A DNA stretch of 14,508 bases from an uncultured Lentisphaeria bacterium (GTDB lineage Bacteria > Verrucomicrobiota > Lentisphaeria > Victivallales > UBA1829): assembly GCA_905197955.1 (NCBI GenBank), contig CAJKAR010000068.1, forward strand, positions 1 through 14,508, read 5' to 3'. The notes under the pieces are model-generated. The model saw only the letters and a list, made by a program, of their open reading frames with translations, made no database searches and was not told where the DNA came from. The stretch's first letter is position 1, and every line of letters begins with the position of its first letter. The position numbers and the translations under genes were made by a program. This document shows positions 6,896 through 13,534 of this stretch, piece by piece.

Positions 6896-9800
6896 ATGAA
6901 AACCATGCTTTTAAACGGACTTCTTCTCCTTTCCTTCCTGCTCTGCGCGAGTGAATGGGGAAATTTCAAATTCCAGAAGAACGGAACTCTGAAATTTGAC
7001 AAAATCGAAATGCAGACAAATGTCATGTACGGGCCCAAATGGTCCAGTACCAGCATCAGTAATCCCACTCTGGAACAGGCAAAGGATCTGATCCGTTTCC
7101 GGAGTAATCTGGAGGCTTCTTTCCAGCAGGAGATGACCGGGAGCTGCACTTACACCTGTACACCGGAGGGAACGGGCGGATTCCGTTTTTCGGGGAAACT
7201 GGAATTTCCGGAAGAGCTTCCGATCCGGACGGCTTATCTTGGGTTCACTGTTCCGCTTGGAACTCTGGTTCATGTCGACGGGGAACAGATTCCGCTGCCG
7301 GAAAACGCAGGAAAAATCATTGTTGCTCAAAAATATGCAAAAGCGCTGAAGCTTGTCATTCCCGGCGGAAAAATTCTCGAAATAAAAGGCAACTTCCAGC
7401 TGATTATTCAGGACAACCGGCTGCTTTCGAAAAAATTTCATAATTTTTCCTTTCGAATCGCTTACACCCAAATCCGAAAACAGCGGGAACTGGCACTGAA
7501 TGTTTCGATCAAGGGAGATTTTGTCAAATCGCAGATGGTTGACATCACGAAAGCGGCAAATCGCGGATTCAAAGACGAGTTCGCCGATGACGGCAAAGGC
7601 GGCTGGACCGATCAAGGTCCCGGCAACGATCTGCGGATGGTTCCTGCGGGAATCATGAAATATGAACACATTCCCTTCCGGATTCTCGACGAAAAGAAAT
7701 ATCCGGAACGGACGATCATTGCGGTTGCGGGAACCGATCGCAGCATTCCCGTTCGTGAGGTTTCGCTCGATCTGCCGCAAAACAACGCGAAAGGCATTAC
7801 GCTCCTTCACACATCCGCCTGGACCCCGCCGGAATTCGGGAAACTGATTGTCTCCTACGAAAATGGAACGGAACAGAGTTTTCCCATCCGCGGGACAAAA
7901 GAGTGCGGCAACTGGTGCGGTCCCCGCAACCGGAGCAACGGATATGTGCTCTGGAGAGGATTCACCACACAGAACGAAGTTGGACTCTATGTGTCTTCCT
8001 TCCAGCTGAATGGAGAGAAACCGAAACGCCTGACGTTCCGGATCACTGATCGCAAAGCGGTCTGGCTCATTGCGGGCGTCACGCTGAATGAAACGTTTGT
8101 CCCGGTCCAGTTCCGTCAGGAACAGGAAGTGACCGTTCGCGAGGGGAAAGAGTGGACCAGACTCGATTTTCAAAGCCGGATCCCGAAAGGCTCCGCTCTG
8201 GACTTCTCCTTTCTGACGGATGTACCGGCTGGAAAATATGGACGCATCATCGCTTCTCCGGATGGACGGCTTGTCTACGAAAAACGTCCGGATCAGACGG
8301 TTCGTCTCTGGGGAGAAAACATCTGTCAGTATGCCCTTCGCCATCCGAAGCCGGTCTTCCGGTCGCTCGCGGAATATTTCTCTCAGATGGGATTGAATCT
8401 GATCCGCCTGCATCATCATGACAACGATCTAGTGGATCCGAAATCGGAAACCAGTACCGAACTGAACTATGAGCATCTGGATCGTCTGGAATATTTTGTC
8501 GCGGAACTGAAAAGGAACGGAATCTACATCACAACCGATCTGTTCACCAGCCGAAAGGTGAAACCCGGAGATGCCATTCCGGAAATGCAGACTCTGTTTC
8601 AGAATAAAAAAACGCCCAGCCTGACGGTTCCGTTCAAAGTTCTGATTCCATTCAGCGATGCAGTGTTCAACAACTGGAAGACATTTGCGAAGAAATGGAT
8701 GACTCACCGGAATCCCTATACAGGAATGACCTGGGCGGAAGATCCCGTTCTGGTGTATGTGAATCTGGTCAATGAAGACAACCTCCCGATCTGGTGGAAC
8801 AGCTGCGAACTGGCGCCATTCATTCAGAAGAAATTCGATCAATGGACCAAAGAGAAAGGTCTTCCCGGAAGCAGGATCTCCAACACGAACCGTCACTTCC
8901 GCCGCTTTCTGGACGAGATGCACACGGCCTGTTATCGGAAAATGACTGAGTTTCTGCGGAAGGAATGCGGTATGAAAGCGATGATCACAAGCCACAATTT
9001 CTATTCGGACATCCCGGTCACGATTCTCCGCAATCAGTTTGACATTGTGGACGATCACCTTTATGGAGATCATCCGAGCACCTGGGGACTTCCGCAGGGA
9101 TACAGTCAAGGCAATCACATCCGCGGCATGGGTGGCATAGCCCGCCAGTTCACCTCCAGCAGAATTTTCGGCAAACCGTTCAGCATCACGGAGTTCAGTA
9201 TTGCAGCTCCGAACATCTACCGATCCTGCTGGGGACCGCTCATGGGAGGCTACGCGGCGTTTCAGGACTGGAATGCCATCACCCGTTTTGCCTATGGATT
9301 CAGCACAGTCAATTCCACGCCCCGACGCATCATCAACGATTTCGAGAGCGCAAACGAACCGATGGCACAGTTCAGCGACCGCATCTTTGCCGCACTCTTC
9401 CGGCGAGGAGATGTCAAACCTGCGCCAAAGAAAACCGCTCTGAAGCTCCCGGCTGATTTCTATCTGTCAAACAATCGGGACCGTGGATTCCCCGGGGAGT
9501 TCCAGATGCTCGGACTCATTACGGGAACCGGTTGTGTGATTGGCAACTCGCCACTTCCGGAAAGAGCGGACTCCTATCCCGACATCACCGATCCGACCAT
9601 CCGGCAACGCTGGCAGGATGCTCTGACCAAACGGATCGCCATCAGTTCGACCAATGAGCTGTACCTGGACGGCAATCGGGAAATTTTCAAGGTAGACACC
9701 TCCCGAACTCAGTGCATTTTTCTGCCCGGAGGCGACGCATCGACCTCTGTCATGACGGTCAGGAAGGCTACGACCATCAGCACGATAGCTCTGATCTCGC

Positions 9801-10114
9801 TGGATGGAAAACCGCTCCGGGAAACCGCTTCCGCAGTACTTTTCCATTTGACAGACGTCTGCAACAGCAACATCCGATTTGCCAATGAGACAAAAACTCT
9901 TGTCCTGCACAAAGGTACTCTGCCGCTTCTTCTCCGTCGAGGCAGTGCGGAGATCGCTATTGCAGCACAGCGTCCCTTCAAAGTGACAGCACTCAACTGT
10001 GATGGAATTCCGAAAGGAGAAATCCGGGGCCATTTTGCAAACGGGAAGTTTTCGTTTCCGGTCAAAAATGATCGTTTTCCCGGCGGAGTCATGGCGTATC
10101 ATCTGACCAGATAG
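6896..10114 (+). CDS. Secreted multidomain glycoside hydrolase, clan GH-A type
   Basis: A 1072-residue secreted enzyme. Residues 1 to about 19 (MKTMLLNGLLLLSFLLCAS) form a signal peptide; the residue before the Cys is Leu, so it is not a clear lipoprotein. Residues 20-460 look beta-rich and include an RGFKDE...DGKGGWTDQGP motif (223-242), reminiscent from memory of accessory beta-sandwich domains in secreted PVC/Bacteroidetes hydrolases. A (beta/alpha)8 barrel spans about 475-815: MGLNLIRLHHHD (498-509), LVNED with probable acid/base E627 after N626, DDHLYGDHP (719-727), and ITEFS with probable nucleophile E766. The Asn-Glu pair, H-x-Y strand and downstream Glu fit retaining clan GH-A enzymes. 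The last 250 residues are a second beta-rich region. The exact GH family is not assignable by eye. The start has only a weak GAAAG site. It is the last gene of the LacI/pseudopilin operon, 33 bases after the pilin gene and 32 bases before a strong terminator. Confidence 0.85.
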   Translation: MKTMLLNGLLLLSFLLCASEWGNFKFQKNGTLKFDKIEMQTNVMYGPKWSSTSISNPTLEQAKDLIRFRSNLEASFQQEMTGSCTYTCTPEGTGGFRFSGKLEFPEELPIRTAYLGFTVPLGTLVHVDGEQIPLPENAGKIIVAQKYAKALKLVIPGGKILEIKGNFQLIIQDNRLLSKKFHNFSFRIAYTQIRKQRELALNVSIKGDFVKSQMVDITKAANRGFKDEFADDGKGGWTDQGPGNDLRMVPAGIMKYEHIPFRILDEKKYPERTIIAVAGTDRSIPVREVSLDLPQNNAKGITLLHTSAWTPPEFGKLIVSYENGTEQSFPIRGTKECGNWCGPRNRSNGYVLWRGFTTQNEVGLYVSSFQLNGEKPKRLTFRITDRKAVWLIAGVTLNETFVPVQFRQEQEVTVREGKEWTRLDFQSRIPKGSALDFSFLTDVPAGKYGRIIASPDGRLVYEKRPDQTVRLWGENICQYALRHPKPVFRSLAEYFSQMGLNLIRLHHHDNDLVDPKSETSTELNYEHLDRLEYFVAELKRNGIYITTDLFTSRKVKPGDAIPEMQTLFQNKKTPSLTVPFKVLIPFSDAVFNNWKTFAKKWMTHRNPYTGMTWAEDPVLVYVNLVNEDNLPIWWNSCELAPFIQKKFDQWTKEKGLPGSRISNTNRHFRRFLDEMHTACYRKMTEFLRKECGMKAMITSHNFYSDIPVTILRNQFDIVDDHLYGDHPSTWGLPQGYSQGNHIRGMGGIARQFTSSRIFGKPFSITEFSIAAPNIYRSCWGPLMGGYAAFQDWNAITRFAYGFSTVNSTPRRIINDFESANEPMAQFSDRIFAALFRRGDVKPAPKKTALKLPADFYLSNNRDRGFPGEFQMLGLITGTGCVIGNSPLPERADSYPDITDPTIRQRWQDALTKRIAISSTNELYLDGNREIFKVDTSRTQCIFLPGGDASTSVMTVRKATTISTIALISLDGKPLRETASAVLFHLTDVCNSNIRFANETKTLVLHKGTLPLLLRRGSAEIAIAAQRPFKVTALNCDGIPKGEIRGHFANGKFSFPVKNDRFPGGVMAYHLTR

Positions 10115-10146
10115 TTTTGCAAACGACCTTTTTTCCTTTTCGCATA

Positions 10147-10188
10147 CAGGATACGGAAACATTTTATTGTTCCGTATCCTGATTTTTT
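10147..10188 (+). terminator. Strong intrinsic terminator ending the LacI-pseudopilin-hydrolase operon
   Basis: CAGGATACGGAA (10147-10158) pairs perfectly with TTCCGTATCCTG (10170-10181) around an 11-base loop, followed at once by ATTTTTTC. The 12-bp stem with a T-run 32 bases after the hydrolase stop codon is a textbook Rho-independent terminator. Confidence 0.88.
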
Positions 10189-10204
10189 CAGGGAAGCGCT
10201 CAGG

Positions 10205-10324
10205 ACGAATCTATATACACTCTTTACAACTTTTTGTTTCACATCATCCTGTTCCAGGAAACTTTACGCCCCCGCACTAAAAAAAGTATATTCCTAAAAA
10301 ATTACGCAGTTCATATAGATTCGT
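10205..10324. repeat. 12-base perfect inverted repeat bounding a 120-base AT-rich segment
   Basis: ACGAATCTATAT (10205-10216) is matched exactly in reverse complement by ATATAGATTCGT (10313-10324), with 96 bases between. No coding frame or target-site duplication is visible. A small internal hairpin, TCCTG-TTC-CAGGA (10247-10259), lies near the centre. It may be a tiny mobile-element remnant (MITE-like), a structured RNA with a closing stem, or chance in AT-rich DNA. Confidence 0.4.
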
Positions 10325-10384
10325 TTTTATTAGAAACATAAACCAAAAATTCAACGATCATGATAAAGATCAATTTGGCGTATT

Positions 10385-10894
10385 TCATTTCTCTTCAACT
10401 TGATTTAAAATAGAGAGATTGTTTTGAGAATCGCAGTATCTCATAATAGTTGCCATTAACATTTCTGGGGTCAAAGATGCCATTGAGAAAAAGGGCATTG
10501 AAATAACTTTGTCTTCATTATTCAAAACGAGAATTATAGATTTTTCCAGTTTCATTTCTTGATCAAACAAAGCAAGTATCATATATCTTTTTTGAGGAAC
10601 AATATCTTTTGTTGCAAAACATGCGAGAGTAAAATTATGATTCATTTTATATACATTAACCAAACTAAATTTTATATTAGTTTCTGTTCGCAACCTTTCT
10701 TCAAATTTATTAAATGCTTCTTTTTTTGCATCCAGTTGAAGAAATAAATATAACGGTTTTATATCTCTATCCAATCCATATTTTTTATACCATTGATGTT
10801 TCAATGCATCTTCTCTTATCCACATAAACAGTAATATTGCACAAGTATATAAAAATAAAAACGTTGCTTGAGTTATAGACTTTTTTAGTTTCAT
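10385..10894 (-). CDS. Hypothetical protein with one N-terminal membrane segment
   Basis: A 169-residue protein I do not recognise. The N-terminus MKLKKSITQ is basic and is followed by a hydrophobic stretch (about 10-25, ATFLFLYTCAILLFMW), with no lipobox or clear signal-peptidase site. This suggests a single inner-membrane anchor with the rest outside the cytoplasm. The remainder is mixed alpha/beta in character, with no known catalytic motif. Base composition is very AT-rich: two 60-base lines counted by hand gave 23% and 20% G+C, against 58% in a line of the hydrolase. The ribosome binding site is weak (AAAAGATAG). It stands alone between the hydrolase terminator and tRNA-Ser. The composition suggests recent acquisition or weak selection. 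It could be a non-functional orphan, but a continuous frame of this length in AT-rich DNA supports a real gene. Confidence 0.6.
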   Translation of the reverse strand: MKLKKSITQATFLFLYTCAILLFMWIREDALKHQWYKKYGLDRDIKPLYLFLQLDAKKEAFNKFEERLRTETNIKFSLVNVYKMNHNFTLACFATKDIVPQKRYMILALFDQEMKLEKSIILVLNNEDKVISMPFFSMASLTPEMLMATIMRYCDSQNNLSILNQVEEK

Positions 10895-11381
10895 TTTCTA
10901 TCTTTTATCATCTTTTATTGAGGTTAGATTTTTCTGTTCCGGCACATCTCGTTCCATGGAGCAACCTATAATTTTGGGAAATCTCTTTTCATGGACAACT
11001 ATACCGCCATTCATTGGCTATTACAAGGAGCTGGTATTTATGTAGAATCATTTCAAATACCTGAAAAAATCATCATACGTCAGCATTAGAAAAAAGAAGG
11101 ATGCATTTTCATTTCGAACAATGCCACCCCCATTATTGCTCGTACTATAACTTGGAAAAATTGTTTATAATCAATAACTTATTCCTTTTATGAATTTTTT
11201 GAACTTTTCTAAAGGACTCAACGATCAGATTTCGCAGCAATATTTTTTCCTAAAAAACTTTTTCTGATTCCAGGAGTAATCCAAACAACACAGCATTATT
11301 TGCACAAAAAAACTTACAGAAACGACTTTGAGACTTTTTAACCAAAGATTCTATTGTCAGTAGAAAAGGAATGAAAAAGGA
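10895..11381. other. AT-rich gene-poor stretch with a possible decayed coding sequence
   Basis: No intact gene is visible here. Apart from the possible coding remnant at 10928-11170, I see no promoter, hairpin terminator or repeat I could defend. The stretch adjoins the 3' end of tRNA-Ser, a common integration point, but no copy of the tRNA 3' end was found in the AT-rich region. Confidence 0.4.
10928..11170 (+). pseudogene. Possible gene remnant with an in-frame TAG
   Basis: One plus-strand frame stays open from 10928 to a TAG at 11087 and continues in the same frame to a TAA at 11168. The translated pieces read like protein: an ATG at 10991 starts MDNYTAIHWLLQGAGIYVES, and after the stop come KKEGCIFISNNATPIIARTI. 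There is no Shine-Dalgarno site and no family I recognise. It may be the tail of a decayed gene, or chance. A 32-residue small protein (10991-11089) is a weaker alternative. Confidence 0.25.
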
Positions 11382-11471
11382 TGGCGGAGAGAAGGGGATT
11401 CGAACCCCTGAACGAGTAAACCCGTTAACGGTTTTCGAGACCGCCGCCTTCGACCACTCAGCCATCTCTCC
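11382..11471 (-). tRNA. trnS: tRNA-Ser, anticodon CGA
   Basis: Read on the minus strand the 90-base gene starts GGAGAGATGGCTGAGTGG and ends in an encoded CCA (11382-11384). The acceptor arm GGAGAGA pairs with TCTCTCC, followed by discriminator G. The T arm is AGGGGTTCGAATCCCCT. The anticodon loop CTCGAAA gives anticodon CGA, reading UCG. A long variable arm (TAACGGGTTTACTCGTT region) is typical of class II tRNA-Ser. An open frame runs through it on the same strand but is a shadow. Confidence 0.96.
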
Positions 11472-11594
11472 GAATGATAATATCCATATAACATGGCATC
11501 ATTTTCTGTTTTTTCAAGTCAGAAAGTGAATAACAGCTCTCTTTTTCAACAAAAATATCGAAAAAAACATTCCTCTTTCAAACAAATCCGCAGA

Positions 11595-12221
11595 TTATGG
11601 AGCAAAATCAAACGAAGTACGTCCTTCAATCGAATCATCCATCTCAACATCATACGTCCGGAACGGAATCAGCATAATGATCCAGTTCACGTACTTTGCG
11701 CTGGAACGGATCCCTTCCAGTGATTCCAGCAGCTTGCGGTTTTTCGCATCAAAAATATACACGGAAAATTTCCCGTATGCCTGACGGGTAATCTTTGAAA
11801 ACAACGGAATCTCCGGGATCGCAAAACTCATTCCTGTATCCGGCACAGGAATCGGAAGACTCGGAGTACCGATCATAAACTTGTCATAATCCGTCCCCAA
11901 AACTCCGCAGAGCGGCTGAACTACAATATCCGCCTCCTCCTGCTTCTTTACAATCATAACTCCAAAACTCGAAAGCCGCCCCTCTATGATTCCCTGCACA
12001 TATACTTTGTCCACCTGAGGCGCAAAATAGGTATAATCCATAAAGGCTTTTTTATTTGAGTAATTCATGAAGTTTGTATAGGTAAAACAGCGTTCCACCG
12101 TCGTCGAAATCAAATACTGCTCAATCGCGGAACGCGGTGTATTCGTCATCCAGGGTGTATTGCATGCCGAAAGAAGCAAAAGTAGAAGCAATGCAAAAAA
12201 TCCATTCATAAAATTCTTCAT
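11595..12221 (-). CDS. Small lipoprotein of unknown function, TPRSAIEQ-type
   Basis: A 208-residue protein with a lipoprotein signal: MKNFMNGFFALLLLLLLSAC, lipobox LSAC with lipidated Cys20. After it comes NTPRSAIEQYLISTTVERC (27-45), a pattern I associate, from memory and without certainty, with a PVC-group lipoprotein family (DUF6655-like). No enzyme motif is visible. A later segment, IRSSAKYVNWIIMLIPFRT, is moderately hydrophobic. Asn at +2 after the Cys does not suggest inner-membrane retention, so an outer-membrane location is likely. An AGGAGG site lies 10 bases before the ATG, with a candidate promoter behind it. It is monocistronic, 123 bases from the tRNA-Ser gene on the same strand, and divergent from the second oxidoreductase. 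Confidence 0.75.
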   Translation of the reverse strand: MKNFMNGFFALLLLLLLSACNTPWMTNTPRSAIEQYLISTTVERCFTYTNFMNYSNKKAFMDYTYFAPQVDKVYVQGIIEGRLSSFGVMIVKKQEEADIVVQPLCGVLGTDYDKFMIGTPSLPIPVPDTGMSFAIPEIPLFSKITRQAYGKFSVYIFDAKNRKLLESLEGIRSSAKYVNWIIMLIPFRTYDVEMDDSIEGRTSFDFAP

Positions 12222-12257
12222 TTTGATGAGCCCTCCTTTCCTTGAAAACAGGTTTTT

Positions 12258-12286
12258 ACTATATCACAAAAAAAGGTTATCTGCAA
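12258..12286 (-). promoter_or_regulatory. Candidate sigma70 promoter for the lipoprotein gene
   Basis: On the minus strand TTGCAG (12281-12286) and TATAGT (12258-12263) are exactly 17 bases apart, giving a leader of about 30 bases. The -10 is good and the -35 is weak. Confidence 0.45.
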
Positions 12287-12454
12287 AGTCGGAAAAAACA
12301 TTTTCTGCAAGAAAGATTTCAATCGTTCTTCCGATATTTTGCACTTCTCTGAAAACTTTTTCCGCTTTCTCTTCCGGAAAAACTTGAAGATTTTCTTCCG
12401 AACGAGTAAATTGCAAATCAAACGGCTATCGATACGGTCTGAAATCATATTAAT

Positions 12455-12458
12455 GGAG
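12455..12458 (+). promoter_or_regulatory. Ribosome binding site fixing the second oxidoreductase start
   Basis: GGAG lies 6 bases before the ATG at 12465. It overlaps a competing in-frame ATG at 12453, which lacks a site of its own. Confidence 0.65.
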
Positions 12459-12464
12459 AACAAA

Positions 12465-13472
12465 ATGAAAAAAAGAATCGCACTGGTCGGCTGCGCTCAT
12501 ATTCACACACCAGCTTTCGTAAAAATGCTGCTGGAACGGAAAGCAGATTTCGAAGTTGCCGGAGTCTGGGATCATGATACAAAACGTGCAGAAAAAAATG
12601 CAGAACAACTTGACTGCAAAGTCTGTGCCTCTGATTCGGAAATCTGGAATGATCCATCCATTGATGCAGTAATCATTTGCTCGGAGACAAAGCTTCATGA
12701 GGGAATCGTAAAAAAAGCAGTCGCGGCAAAAAAACATATGTTCGTGGAAAAGCCCCTCGGATTCGCTGCGAAAGATGCTCTCGAAATGGCGACCCTCATC
12801 GAAAACGCCGGTCTCATCTTCCAAACCGGCTATTTCCGCAGGGGCGATGCAATTTTCCAATTCCTTCGCGAACAGATCCAGAACGGCGCATTCGGAACAA
12901 TCAGCCGTATCCGCATGACAAACTGTCACTCCGGCTCTCTCGGGGGATGGTTCGATACCGAATGGCGCTGGATGGCAGATCCTTCCATTGCCGGATGCGG
13001 TGCCTTCGGCGATCTCGGAACTCATGTTCTTGATATCATGATGTGGTTCCTGGGAAAACCGGAACTGGTCACGGCCGATATCCGTTCCGTCACGGCTCGC
13101 TACGGGGCTCAATGCGATGAAGCTGGAGAAGCAATCCTCCAATTCCCGAATGGAACTATCGGAACCATCGCGGCTGGATGGGTGGATCTCGCCGATCCTG
13201 TTCCCTGCCAGATCAGCGGAACAGAAGGACACGCAGTCGTTATCAATGGACAGCTTTTCTTCAAAAGCTCTCGCGTCGAGGGCGCCGACGGAACGGCTCC
13301 ATGGACAAAACTGCCCGAAGGGAAACCCCATGCATTCATTCGTTTCCTGAATGCTCTCGCTGGACAGGAAGAAGCTCTCGTTTCGCCTCGCGAGGCCGCG
13401 GAACGAAGCGCCGTCATGGAAGCTCTCTACGCGGCAAATCAGGATAAAGCCTGGAAAAAACCGGTCTACTGA
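12465..13472 (+). CDS. Gfo/Idh/MocA family oxidoreductase
   Basis: A 335-residue predicted NAD(P)-dependent sugar dehydrogenase. The Rossmann start is IALVGCAHIHTPAF (5-18); the second Gly of the usual GxGxxG is Ala11. The EKP motif with catalytic Lys96 is at 95-97 (VEKPLGF). The active-site strand FGDLGTHVLDIMMW (181-194) has the conserved D183, H187 and D190. Length is normal for the family and no signal peptide is present. It differs clearly from the oxidoreductase at 116-1237, so the two are not recent duplicates. It is followed 62 bases later by an AraC-type regulator on the same strand, probably its own. The in-frame stretch before 12453 is AT-rich, lacks a ribosome binding site and looks like leader rather than coding sequence. 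Substrate unknown. Confidence 0.9.
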   Translation: MKKRIALVGCAHIHTPAFVKMLLERKADFEVAGVWDHDTKRAEKNAEQLDCKVCASDSEIWNDPSIDAVIICSETKLHEGIVKKAVAAKKHMFVEKPLGFAAKDALEMATLIENAGLIFQTGYFRRGDAIFQFLREQIQNGAFGTISRIRMTNCHSGSLGGWFDTEWRWMADPSIAGCGAFGDLGTHVLDIMMWFLGKPELVTADIRSVTARYGAQCDEAGEAILQFPNGTIGTIAAGWVDLADPVPCQISGTEGHAVVINGQLFFKSSRVEGADGTAPWTKLPEGKPHAFIRFLNALAGQEEALVSPREAAERSAVMEALYAANQDKAWKKPVY

Positions 13473-13483
13473 TTCTCAAAATC

Positions 13484-13521
13484 TTCCGGCGGTAAGAGTC
13501 GCTTTTCCTCTGCCGCCGGAA
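13484..13521 (+). promoter_or_regulatory. GC-rich intercistronic hairpin before the second AraC gene
   Basis: TTCCGGCGG (13484-13492) pairs perfectly with CCGCCGGAA (13513-13521), and a G-T plus an A-T pair extend the stem to 11 bp around a 16-base loop. It fills most of the gap between two genes. No T-run follows, so it is more likely a processing, stability or attenuation element than a terminator. Confidence 0.55.
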
Positions 13522-13534
13522 TCACTCTCCTCTC

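Noticed and set aside
6896..6952. Hydrolase as a lipoprotein
   Set aside because: The Cys in SFLLCAS has Leu at -1, which does not fit the lipobox; an ordinary signal peptidase I site is more likely.
6911..8419. Long minus-strand open frame opposite the hydrolase
   Set aside because: It is a shadow of the hydrolase gene, with no start signals or recognisable domains.
11087..11089. TAG read as an amino acid
   Set aside because: A single in-frame TAG in a short unrecognised frame is better explained by decay, and nothing else here suggests recoding.
11250..11465. 71-codon minus-strand open frame
   Set aside because: It runs through tRNA-Ser; the peptide beginning MAEWSKAAVSKTVNGFTRSG is a common translated-tRNA artefact.
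10190..11471. Integrative element with tRNA-Ser as attachment site
   Set aside because: No integrase gene and no second copy of the tRNA 3' end were found; only a 6-base GATTCG match occurs, which is uninformative.
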